NCBI GenBank assembly: GCA_002373715.1 | Contig: DFLI01000106.1 | Span: 20,087 to 84,086 of the forward strand | Length of the DNA: 64,000 nt | Source of the DNA: Bacteroidales bacterium UBA3623 | GTDB taxonomy: Bacteria; Bacteroidota; Bacteroidia; Bacteroidales; UBA932 | Direction of reading: 5' to 3' | Shown here: positions 33,870 through 41,560 of the stretch, in pieces | Layout of the letters: each line of letters opens with the position of its first letter | Numbering within the stretch: the stretch's first letter is position 1 | Notes under the pieces: model-generated | Seen by the model: only the letters and a program-made list of their open reading frames with translations | Databases searched by the model: none | What the model was told of the DNA's origin: nothing | Program-made: the position numbers and the translations under genes

Positions 33870-34712
33870 ATGTCGAACTTGGAACAAATACAACTATTTG
33901 GAGAGAAGCTGATAAGAACTGCTTGGAACGATGCAGAGGAGAAGTGGTATTTCTCCGTTATCGATATCATTGCCGCGCTTGTGGAGACAGATCGCCCTAG
34001 AAAGTATTGGTCTGACCTAAAGCGGAAACTTCTAGCAGAAGGAAGTAAGTTGTCCGAAAAAATCGGACAACTGAAAATGAAGTCTGCGGATGGAAAGATG
34101 TACGCCACAGATGTGGCCGACCAAGAGCAGCTTTTCCGCCTTGTCCAATCAATACCATCACCCAAAGTTGAACCTATAAAGTTGTGGATCGCGCGAGTAT
34201 CGAGCGAGCGGATTGATGAAATGATAGATCCGGAATTATCCATCGACCGGGCCATTGATATGTATCGGCGAAAGGGATATTCGGAGGAGTGGATCAATCA
34301 ACGACTTCAGGGAAAGAAAGAACGAAAAAAACTTACTGATGAGTGGAAGCGTGTAGGCGTGAAAGAAAAGCAATATGCAATCCTAACTAATGCCATTTAT
34401 GAAGTCTGGTCAGGCATGTCAGCAAAGGAGTATAAGCATCTCAAAGGCTTGAAAAAAGAGAACCTTCGAGACAATATGACTGATACGGAAAGCGCTCTTA
34501 CTACCTTGGCCGAGGTGGCAACCAGAGAGATTTCGCAGAATGAAGACCCGGAAACAATAGCCCATAGCATCAATATTGCCCGCAGGGGAGGAGGTGTTGC
34601 CAAAGTTGCTCGAGAAGCCTTAGAAGACCAGCTTGGCAAAAGCATCATTTCCTCAAAGAACGCAAAGACTCTGAATTCCACAGAAACGCCAAAAGAGATA
34701 GAAGAGCAATAA
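33870..34712 (+). CDS. DinD-like Bro-N domain protein
   Basis: 280 residues from MSNLEQIQLFGEKLIRTAWN (an ATG two codons earlier, 33864, is equally possible). The N-terminal Bro-N domain (about 10-115) includes KWYFSVIDIIAALVETDRPRKYWSDLKRKL (in part). The C-terminal segment (DNMTDTESALTTLAEVATREIS...ARRGGGVAKVAREALEDQLGKSIISSKNA) is the DinD signature. E. coli DinD is a LexA-regulated protein that inhibits RecA; related Bro-N proteins serve as phage antirepressors. The gene is visibly AT-richer (sampled lines about 40-42% GC) than its flanks, suggesting transfer. No LexA box was recognised in its promoter. Confidence 0.82.
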   Translation: MSNLEQIQLFGEKLIRTAWNDAEEKWYFSVIDIIAALVETDRPRKYWSDLKRKLLAEGSKLSEKIGQLKMKSADGKMYATDVADQEQLFRLVQSIPSPKVEPIKLWIARVSSERIDEMIDPELSIDRAIDMYRRKGYSEEWINQRLQGKKERKKLTDEWKRVGVKEKQYAILTNAIYEVWSGMSAKEYKHLKGLKKENLRDNMTDTESALTTLAEVATREISQNEDPETIAHSINIARRGGGVAKVAREALEDQLGKSIISSKNAKTLNSTETPKEIEEQ

Positions 34713-34746
34713 CCAATTATTTCATTATTATTTCCTTTACACGACA

Positions 34747-35283
34747 ATGAGTGCTACAATAGACCAAAACAGGGTTAAAGTTGCCATTGACTGGATTAAT
34801 AAACTTGCCAACGGGATGAATCCAATTGATGGCAGTATTCTCCCTGATAGCGATATCGTGAATAACGTTCACATCTCCCGCTGCCTGTTCTATGTGTCCA
34901 GCCTGCTTGAAGGTGTTGGCAAGAAGAAGCCTTCCCAGCAAAAGCAGTATGATTTGGAGTTCCAACTTACCCCGGAGATTGCGTCAAAGGTCTATATCGC
35001 GGAAAGAACTGGGATTGCTATGTTCGTCAAGGAGATCAACAAGGTAATTCCTGAAAATATGCAGCCTCTGGCCGCATCAAAGGTAACTCAGTGGCTGGTA
35101 TCGGTTGGATACCTGGTGGAGCAGCAAAGTAGCGATGGCCGTAAATACAAGGCTCCGACAGAACTCGGAACATCCGTCGGCATGACATCCGCATGGAGAG
35201 ATGGCTCCCAGGGACAGTATCTTGCTATATCTTATGATGCCAACGCGCAGCACTTTATCCTTGATAACCTTTTCAAGCTATAG
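34747..35283 (+). CDS. Small helicase-associated protein of unknown family
   Basis: 178 residues, soluble. The N-terminal helical module (about 8-60, AIDWINKLANGMNPIDGSILPDSDIVNNVHISRCLFYVSSLLEGV in part: N-G-x-N-P-I...N-N-V-x-I-S-R-C-L-F) resembles short modules I recall attached to or beside DNA helicases and nucleases; I cannot name the family. The C-terminal part (ASKVTQWLVSVGYLVEQQSSDGRKYKAPTELG, in part) reads as a winged helix-turn-helix. It lies 34 nt after the DinD-like gene with no promoter of its own seen, so is probably co-transcribed. Its stop overlaps the convergent stop of the helicase by 6 nt through the palindrome CTATAG. Base composition is unlike the core genes. Confidence 0.7.
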   Translation: MSATIDQNRVKVAIDWINKLANGMNPIDGSILPDSDIVNNVHISRCLFYVSSLLEGVGKKKPSQQKQYDLEFQLTPEIASKVYIAERTGIAMFVKEINKVIPENMQPLAASKVTQWLVSVGYLVEQQSSDGRKYKAPTELGTSVGMTSAWRDGSQGQYLAISYDANAQHFILDNLFKL

Positions 35284-38157
35284 CTCGATTTCGCCTCGCT
35301 TTAGCATATTCTCATAGTAGGTCAGGTTTATTCTGCGGTTGCAACCACTCTTGTCTTCCTCATAGTTCGTACAGCCAAGGAACGGCTGGTAGTCTTTCTT
35401 TCGGACAATCAGATAGCCGTCCTTACAGCAGTCGCACTTTAGTATTTGCAGAATGCCGCCAGAGAGGTCATTGGTCATGAAGTCACAGATTTCCGGTTCG
35501 TTGGTGCATATCCAGAGGCGGAGGCCGAAGTCTTTCTTGTGCTTGTACTGGAGCGGGTAACCGCAAACGGGGCAGCGTTTAATCATCGAAATATCCGGCG
35601 AGTCGGTCTTTGAGATGTCCAGTTCTCCGTTGACGCAGACTTTATCATATTCCTGTACCAGTTCTGCCACGAAGCGGGACGGGCGCTGCTGAGGTACTGC
35701 GATATAAACTCTATTCTTGGTGCGTGTCATCGCCACATAGAACAGACGGCGCTCTTCGGCATACTCTATGGTGCGGTCCTCACGGATGACCAGTTTCATC
35801 ACTGGATCGTCTTCAATCTTGGATGGGAATCCGTATGTGGCATTCACGGCGTTGATGATGACGACATTATCGTAACCCAAGCCTTTAGAACGGTGGGCAG
35901 TGAGGAACGTGAGTTTGGCTTTTGGATAAGCCCTCGACTTGACATCACCGGTGTTCTCGAAATAGGCGAAGAGTCCGCTGCGGCTAAGGTTGAAGGCATC
36001 GAATCCATATCGGCCGATGAGAAGGATGGAGGAGTTCGCCGGTTTACCTTCCTTTTCGTTTGCTTCCATTATCTGGCCGATGCAGCGCTCTACAGCCTGT
36101 GCCTGCAGGAAGAACTTTCCCCCCTTTCCTTCGAGGTCTTTCTTGTCGCCGTCCTCGGAATATGCCTCTATGATGATAGGGAAATCGATGTGCTTGGGGC
36201 TGATGAGCGACTTCTGAATCTGGGAGGAATTCTTCTGGATGAAACTGCCGGCGATGTCAATAACCTCCTGCGAGTTGCGGTAGGTCTTGGTTATCTTCAA
36301 TTCTTCGCCGTAGCCCATAATCTCGGCAAAGTGGGTGAAGAGGGTGATGTCGGAGCCAGCGTAGGCATAGATGGACTGCCAGTCGTCTCCCACGGCAATT
36401 ATCCTGGCATCGCATATCTGGGACAGGGCCCGAGCAAGGTCAAAACGCTGCCGGGAGATGTCCTGGTATTCATCGATGATGATGTACTTGAAGTTCAGTT
36501 TCTCGCCCATATCCTGCTGCTCTTGCAGAATCTTGGCAGAATCGTTTATCATATCCTCGAAGTCCACAGCACCACGCTCCTTCAACTTCTTGGAGTATTC
36601 CAGGTAGCACTGGTGACATACGTCCAGGAAGAGTTTGGTGCGGACGTTATCGGTCATCCACTGCATTTCACGGAACTTATCGGTGTCGTAGCCGTTGGTC
36701 TTGAAGTTCTGGATGAAGGTGCATAGCAGACGGACCAGTTTGAGGATGTATTTATTCTCCTCGGTGGAGACAATCTTCTGATAGACCTCCTGTTCGGAAC
36801 GGGGCTCCAGGGTGATGCCGGCTGCGATAAGCTGTTCCTTCAAGTGGTCGAGCAGGGGGCGTCCATCCTTGTACTGGGAGAAGGTATAGATAAGTTCTGT
36901 GCCGTGGTCACGGTGGAACTGAATCTTGTCGTTGACTTCCTTCTTATAGTGCTCCAGTTCGGCTTTAGAGTAGCGATTATGGGTACCGTCTTCCGTGATG
37001 CCAAAGTGCTCGATGTAGATGGTCCTGTCGCCCTGCTTGATGGTGAAGTCAGGGGTGTAGGGCTTGTGAGATTTCCGGAAACTATAGGGATAAATCTTCT
37101 CGTATTCGTAGTCAACCTTGTTGAGGTACAAGAAGTTAGCTATCCGGACCTCCTGAACTGAACGCAGCGACTCGTAGTTGATGGTGATGGCCTTGCCGGT
37201 ACGCTTGTTGGTAATGGTCTCCACGTACTCGTTCATATTGGAACGCATCGTGGAGAAATCGGCCCTCGAGATATAGTTGAAGAAGGCGTTAAGGTCATCG
37301 CCCTCGTATGGAGCATCAAAATAACTGCCGAAGAACAGGATCAGTTTGTTCACCATTTCCGGCTCACGGAGGACATCGTTCTTCAGATAGTTGTTGATGA
37401 CATCGAACATAAAACCGCTGTCAACAACATTCTTCTTATCGGCATCCTGTTTCCGAAGAATAGCATAACCGGTCTTATGGAAAGTGGTGACCGGGCAGTT
37501 GATTTTCAGGGCCTTGTTAATCTTGTCCCGGAGTTCGCCCACGGCTTTGTTGGTGAACGATATCACCAGTATCTGCTCCGGTGCGACGCCTTTGCGCTCT
37601 ACAAGATATTTCACTTTGGCGGCCACCGTGGTAGTCTTTCCGGCTCCTGCGCCAGCCACTACCAGCATATAATCTTCATCGGTGAGGACCACCTTGCGCT
37701 GCTCTTCATCCAGGGAGATGGCCGGATCGACTTTGGAAAGAACCGTGTCGAGATAGTGTTTCTCCGAAACGAGGTGCTTCTGCAGATAAGTCTGATTGTG
37801 CTGCTGGATGCTGGCAGAACCGTCTTTCAGATTGGCAAGGTCTGAATAGTTGCGGAGGAACGCTTCAATGGATGCCTCCTGTATACCATTAGCCGAGCAG
37901 TAGTACCCCAGGGTCTTGGCTGTCTTGAGATTCGCAAAGAAGGTATTGGTCTCCGCAAATTCATCAATTAACTGCCGATAGTCGCTACGGGCCAAGTATT
38001 TATCAGCCAGCAGTAGTGAATTCATGCGCTGGGTGAACTGCAGGAGCGACGCATACTCCGGCGTGGGCGCATCTGGCATGACGATGGTCGGCTCCGTTTT
38101 CTTGGGAACCTCCTTCGGCTTGTTGCGCCGTGAAAATATGACATCAAAAAAGGACAT
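35278..38157 (-). CDS. UvrD/HelD-like SF1 helicase with nuclease-like insert and C-terminal zinc ribbons
   Basis: 959 residues from MSFFDVIFSRRNK. A unique N-terminal helical region (about 1-150) precedes the SF1A motor: Q-motif LDEEQRKVVLT, Walker A AGAGAGKTTT (about 170), motif II IIIDEYQDISRQR, motif III AVGDDWQSIYAYAG, motif V FLTAHRSKGLGYDNVV, motif VI ERRLFYVAMTRTKNRVY. Between motifs Ia and II is a PD-(D/E)xK-like insert (YEYEKIYPYSF...YTPDFTIKQGDRTIYIEHFG) as in helicase IV relatives. The C-terminal 75 residues hold several Cys pairs (CPVCGYPL, CTNEPEIC, CDCC, C..C) like topoisomerase zinc ribbons. The in-frame ATG at 38175 overlaps the -7 element, so 38157 is chosen. Sampled lines are about 50% GC. 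Confidence 0.88.
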   Translation of the reverse strand: MSFFDVIFSRRNKPKEVPKKTEPTIVMPDAPTPEYASLLQFTQRMNSLLLADKYLARSDYRQLIDEFAETNTFFANLKTAKTLGYYCSANGIQEASIEAFLRNYSDLANLKDGSASIQQHNQTYLQKHLVSEKHYLDTVLSKVDPAISLDEEQRKVVLTDEDYMLVVAGAGAGKTTTVAAKVKYLVERKGVAPEQILVISFTNKAVGELRDKINKALKINCPVTTFHKTGYAILRKQDADKKNVVDSGFMFDVINNYLKNDVLREPEMVNKLILFFGSYFDAPYEGDDLNAFFNYISRADFSTMRSNMNEYVETITNKRTGKAITINYESLRSVQEVRIANFLYLNKVDYEYEKIYPYSFRKSHKPYTPDFTIKQGDRTIYIEHFGITEDGTHNRYSKAELEHYKKEVNDKIQFHRDHGTELIYTFSQYKDGRPLLDHLKEQLIAAGITLEPRSEQEVYQKIVSTEENKYILKLVRLLCTFIQNFKTNGYDTDKFREMQWMTDNVRTKLFLDVCHQCYLEYSKKLKERGAVDFEDMINDSAKILQEQQDMGEKLNFKYIIIDEYQDISRQRFDLARALSQICDARIIAVGDDWQSIYAYAGSDITLFTHFAEIMGYGEELKITKTYRNSQEVIDIAGSFIQKNSSQIQKSLISPKHIDFPIIIEAYSEDGDKKDLEGKGGKFFLQAQAVERCIGQIMEANEKEGKPANSSILLIGRYGFDAFNLSRSGLFAYFENTGDVKSRAYPKAKLTFLTAHRSKGLGYDNVVIINAVNATYGFPSKIEDDPVMKLVIREDRTIEYAEERRLFYVAMTRTKNRVYIAVPQQRPSRFVAELVQEYDKVCVNGELDISKTDSPDISMIKRCPVCGYPLQYKHKKDFGLRLWICTNEPEICDFMTNDLSGGILQILKCDCCKDGYLIVRKKDYQPFLGCTNYEEDKSGCNRRINLTYYENMLKRGEIEL

Positions 38158-38172
38158 TAATCTTTGCAAATA

Positions 38173-38180
38173 CAAAGTTA
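38173..38180 (-). promoter_or_regulatory. -7 element of the helicase gene
   Basis: Minus strand TAACTTTG, 15 nt before the ATG at 38157; -33 match poor. Confidence 0.5.
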
Positions 38181-38245
38181 CAAAATAATTATCGAACCCC
38201 TACTTCTAACACTTTCAACGGGGATATCTGCCTGAAAACAAAGCT

Positions 38246-38287
38246 AATAAGAAAACCGGAATCTCCAGAAAAATTTGGAGATTCCGG
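38246..38287 (-). terminator. Terminator of the tRNA-Leu transcript
   Basis: Perfect 11-bp stem CCGGAATCTCC (38287-38277 on the minus strand) / GGAGATTCCGG (38266-38256), 10-nt loop, then TTTTCTTATT. It starts 6 nt after the tRNA 3' end. Confidence 0.85.
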
Positions 38288-38292
38288 TTCCG

Positions 38293-38376
38293 TGCCCAGA
38301 GCGGGAATCGAACCCGCACGGTATTGCTACCACAGGATTTTGAGTCCAGCGCGTCTACCAATTCCGCCATCCGGGC
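38293..38376 (-). tRNA. tRNA-Leu (anticodon CAA)
   Basis: The minus strand folds as a class II tRNA: acceptor GCCCGGA / TCTGGGC with one G·T, D-arm with GGTAGACGC, anticodon loop CTCAAAA (CAA, reading UUG), long variable arm (TGTGGTAGCAATACCGT) and T-arm GCGGG TTCGATT CCCGC. The CCA end is not encoded. It has a consensus promoter and its own terminator. An AT-rich three-gene island begins on its 3' side, the usual position for integrated elements, but no duplicated tRNA 3' end was found at the far edge. Confidence 0.97.
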
Positions 38377-38387
38377 TGATGGAACTG

Positions 38388-38418
38388 CAAAATTACGGTA
38401 AAAATTACTAACTTGCAA
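38388..38418 (-). promoter_or_regulatory. tRNA-Leu promoter
   Basis: Minus strand TTG (38418-38416), 20-nt spacer, TAATTTTG (38395-38388), about 11 nt before the mature tRNA 5' end. Confidence 0.75.
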
Positions 38419-38433
38419 GCAAATCTTCTGAGT

Positions 38434-40524
38434 ATGCGCCGTATTGTCCTTCCTTTACTGCTTGCCGTAGTCGTTTGTTGCGGTCCTGCAAAAGACCCTG
38501 CTAAAACCACTTTCCAGACCAGCGTAGGCTGGCGTCCCACGCTGGATACCCGGGCCGATGCCGCCATTGTATATGGCACCATTTCGCCCGAAAGCCTGCA
38601 GGAGCGCCTCCAGAGCTGGCGGGAACGGGGCTATGATACCTATTATATGACCGGCATCGCCTGGGGCGGTTACCAGGACTATTTTACGGGGCAGTGGGAT
38701 GGCCAGTGGCACCTGGACGAAGGGCAGGTGGAAGCCAATGGGGACACCATCTGGCACGGAAAAATGATTCCCTATATTGTGCCCACGGAGAATTATCTCA
38801 AGTATTTCAAGGAGAAGCACATCAAGCCAGTGATAGATGCGGGCGTGGACCATATCTTCCTGGAGGAGCCCGAGTTCTGGGCACGCGCCGGCTATTCGGA
38901 AGCTTTCAAAAAAGAATGGGCGGCGTTCTACGGCACCCTCTGGCGCCCGCAGGACGAATCTCCGGAAGCCACCTATCTTTCGCAAAAACTCAAGTATCAC
39001 CTGTACTACCGGGCTCTGGACGAGGCGTTTACCTATGCCAAGGAATACGGAAAAACCTTGGGAAGGGACATTAAATGCTACGTTCCCACCCACTCGCTTA
39101 TCAACTATACCAAGTGGCAGATTGTGAGCCCGGAAGCCTCCCTGGCCTCGATGGAGAGTATGGACGGCTACATTGCCCAGGTGTGGACGGGTACCTCCCG
39201 TTCTCCCAACTACTACAAGGGCGTGCTGAAGGAACGCGTATTTGAATCGGCCTTCCTGGAATATGGCTGTATGGCTTCCATGACGGCCCCCACCGGGCGT
39301 ACGCTCTGGTTCCTCACGGACCCTATTGAGGACGCCTCGCGTGACTGGGAGGACTATAAGCGGAACTATCAGGCCACGTTTACGGCCCAGTTGATGTATC
39401 CGCAGGTTGACCAGTATGAAATTATGCCCTGGCCGTCCCGCATTTATGAAAGACTTTATCCCGTGAGCGCCGGTTCCTCCGAGAAGTCCCGCATCCCGGC
39501 CGATTTCGCCTCCATGATGCAGGTAATGACCAACGCGCTGCAGCAGATGCCCAAGGAGTCGGCGTTTCTTCCCCGCTACGCCGTTCTTATGTCCAATTCC
39601 CTGATGTTCCAGAATGACGACCCTTACCTTTCCGACTTTTTCGGCCTGGCGCTGCCTCTGATGAAAATCGGCCACCGGGTGGGAATGGTGCATATGGAGA
39701 ATCTGGGTTACAAAAAGGCTCTGGACGGCGTCGGTGTGCTGCTGATGACCTATTCCAATATGAAGCCTATGGACCCGCAGGCGCATAAGTATTTGGCCGA
39801 TTGGGTGAAAGGCGGCGGAAAAATCCTCTACTGCGGCACGGACACGGACCCCTTCCAGACCGTGCAGGAATGGTGGAATACCGGCGACAAGCATTACGCC
39901 GCCCCGGCAGACCATCTGTTTGAACTGATGGGCATTGATGCCGGAGCCCCTGCCGGCACCTATCCGTATGGGAAAGGACAGGTTTGCATCCTAAGGCAGG
40001 ACCCCAAGGACTTTGTGCTTACGGAAGACGGGGAAAAACCGCTGTTGGAAGCTATGGACGGCTTGGTAAAGAAAGTCCATCCCCGGTCCTTCAGAGTTCT
40101 CCGCGGCCCTTACCGCATTGTGGCGGCCCTGGACGAGCGGGAGTATACCCATTTTGACGGCCTGTTGGAAGAAGGCTGCCTGATAGATCTTTACGATCCG
40201 GCCCTTCCGGTGTACGAGGTGGCGAAAATTCCCAGAGGTACCCAGGCGCTGCTTTACGATGTAGAGAAGGCCGGCGTGGCCCCGAAGATTCTGGCGGCCG
40301 CCAGTCGGGCGTACGAGGAGAAAAAGGGCCGTCACTCCTTCTCCTATGTTTGCAAAGGCCCCGCGGAAACCTGGAACGTGACGAGAATCCTGCTTCCAGC
40401 CTCTCCCACTCAGGTTTTGGTGAACGGAGAAGCCTGCCAGGCCGATTGGGACCAATTCAGCAAAACCATTTATCTCCGCTTCCCGAACCACCCCGACGGC
40501 GTGAAGGTGGAAATAGAGTGGTAA
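38434..40524 (+). CDS. Lipoprotein with TIM-barrel and GH42-like middle region, function unassigned
   Basis: 696 residues from MRRIVLPLLLAVVVCCGPAK (lipobox VVCC). The first 350 residues look like a TIM-barrel (ERLQSWRERGYDTYYMTGIAWGG, PVIDAGVDHIFLEEPEFWARAG with an acidic pair EEPE that could be catalytic). The central segment (about 415-500: GVGVLLMTYSNMKPMDPQAHKYLADWVKGGGKILYCGTD, in part) resembles the beta-galactosidase trimerisation (GH42-M) fold. The C-terminal part (about 590-696) is beta-rich (ILLPASPTQVLVNGEACQADWDQFSK). It may be an uncharacterised glycoside hydrolase; I cannot name a family. An ATG at 38413 would extend it by seven residues. It ends 31 nt before aroB and is not obviously related to it. 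Confidence 0.65.
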   Translation: MRRIVLPLLLAVVVCCGPAKDPAKTTFQTSVGWRPTLDTRADAAIVYGTISPESLQERLQSWRERGYDTYYMTGIAWGGYQDYFTGQWDGQWHLDEGQVEANGDTIWHGKMIPYIVPTENYLKYFKEKHIKPVIDAGVDHIFLEEPEFWARAGYSEAFKKEWAAFYGTLWRPQDESPEATYLSQKLKYHLYYRALDEAFTYAKEYGKTLGRDIKCYVPTHSLINYTKWQIVSPEASLASMESMDGYIAQVWTGTSRSPNYYKGVLKERVFESAFLEYGCMASMTAPTGRTLWFLTDPIEDASRDWEDYKRNYQATFTAQLMYPQVDQYEIMPWPSRIYERLYPVSAGSSEKSRIPADFASMMQVMTNALQQMPKESAFLPRYAVLMSNSLMFQNDDPYLSDFFGLALPLMKIGHRVGMVHMENLGYKKALDGVGVLLMTYSNMKPMDPQAHKYLADWVKGGGKILYCGTDTDPFQTVQEWWNTGDKHYAAPADHLFELMGIDAGAPAGTYPYGKGQVCILRQDPKDFVLTEDGEKPLLEAMDGLVKKVHPRSFRVLRGPYRIVAALDEREYTHFDGLLEEGCLIDLYDPALPVYEVAKIPRGTQALLYDVEKAGVAPKILAAASRAYEEKKGRHSFSYVCKGPAETWNVTRILLPASPTQVLVNGEACQADWDQFSKTIYLRFPNHPDGVKVEIEW

Positions 40525-40541
40525 CTGCCATTTTTTATGGT

Positions 40542-40549
40542 TATCTTTG
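40542..40549 (+). promoter_or_regulatory. -7 element of the aro operon (leaderless)
   Basis: TATCTTTG then TAGTCT and the aroB ATG at 40556. No clear -33 TTG. Confidence 0.5.
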
Positions 40550-40555
40550 TAGTCT

Positions 40556-41560
40556 ATGATTAAGGGACTCGCCCATATTACAGATGTTTCCGCCTTCCTG
40601 AAGGAGGAACCGGAGCTCTATGTAATCTACGATGAAAACGTGGCCTGGGTGGCCGAAGAGGTGTTTCAGGCGCTGAAGGAGATGCCCGGTCAAGCCGGGC
40701 ATGACGTAAGAGCCGCTTTGGCCATTGAGACCTCCGAGGAGCTCAAGACCCTGGAGACGGTGCAGGCGCTTTGCCGGCAGCTGCTGGAGGCCGGGGCCTC
40801 GCGGAATGCGTACCTTCTGGCCATCGGCGGAGGCATCACCACGGACATCACCGGCTTTGCGGCCGCCATCTACAAGCGCGGCATCCGTTACGCCAACCTG
40901 CCCACAACGTTACTGGCGCAGGTGGACGCGGCCATCGGCGGAAAAACCGGAGTGAACCTGGACGGCTACAAAAATATGCTGGGCGCCTTCCGTATGCCGG
41001 AATACACCTTCCTCTGTGCCGATGTCCTCAAAACCCTCCCGCCTCGGGAGAGCGGCGCAGGCCTGGCGGAACTGCTCAAAACCTTCCTTATCGGAGACGC
41101 AGAAGCCTATCGGCAAGCCCAAAAGGGCGTTTCGCAGGAGCTTATCACAAAAGCGGCGCAGATTAAGGCCGATATTGTGACGCAGGACCCTGAGGAGCAC
41201 GGCATCCGCGCCAAGCTGAACCTGGGGCACACCTTCGGTCATGCCATCGAGCACGAGGCGCAGACTCGTGGGGAAGATATCCATCATGGCGAGGCCGTGG
41301 CCATGGGCATTATCCTGGCGGCACGGCTTTCAGAACGCATCGGCCTGGCAAAAAAGGGCCTTGAAGCGCAGTTGAAGGCCGATTTCAAAGCACTGGGCCT
41401 GCCCACCGAATGCCCATATCCGCTGGAAAACCTGGCCGCAGCTATGGAACTGGACAAAAAGGCCGCCCAGGGCCAGGTGAAGTGGATCCTACTGGAAGAA
41501 CCGGGCAAGGTAGTCATTAAAGAAATGAGCGTAAAGGAGGCGATGGATGATTTGCGTTAG
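40556..41560 (+). CDS. aroB: 3-dehydroquinate synthase
   Basis: 334-residue NAD- and metal-dependent enzyme of the shikimate pathway converting DAHP to 3-dehydroquinate. Signatures: AIGGGITTDITGFAAAIYKRGI (about 89-110), PTTLLAQVDAAIGGKTGVNLDGYKNMLGAF (in part), the metal ligands in KLNLGHTFGHAIE and HHGEAVAMGI. Residues 42-52 (EMPGQAGHDVR) are encoded by a palindromic intergenic-type repeat inserted in frame between the nucleotide-binding elements. First gene of a three-gene operon; its end overlaps aroD-aroA by 14 nt. Confidence 0.95.
   Translation: MIKGLAHITDVSAFLKEEPELYVIYDENVAWVAEEVFQALKEMPGQAGHDVRAALAIETSEELKTLETVQALCRQLLEAGASRNAYLLAIGGGITTDITGFAAAIYKRGIRYANLPTTLLAQVDAAIGGKTGVNLDGYKNMLGAFRMPEYTFLCADVLKTLPPRESGAGLAELLKTFLIGDAEAYRQAQKGVSQELITKAAQIKADIVTQDPEEHGIRAKLNLGHTFGHAIEHEAQTRGEDIHHGEAVAMGIILAARLSERIGLAKKGLEAQLKADFKALGLPTECPYPLENLAAAMELDKKAAQGQVKWILLEEPGKVVIKEMSVKEAMDDLR
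40680..40707 (+). repeat. Palindromic repeat inside aroB, copy 1
   Basis: ATGCCCGG (40682-40689), loop TCAAG, CCGGGCAT (40695-40702), flanked by AG and GACG. A second member (ATCCCCGG, TGGGG, CCGGGGAT, then GACAG) lies at 51305-51333 between genes. Here the element is in frame and translated. Confidence 0.7.

Noticed and set aside
33732..38376. Integration of the island into tRNA-Leu through a duplicated 3' end
   Set aside because: I compared the tRNA 3' segment with the far edge near 33732-33800 and found no convincing direct repeat, and no integrase gene is present. The island may have lost its mobility genes, or the tRNA position is a coincidence.
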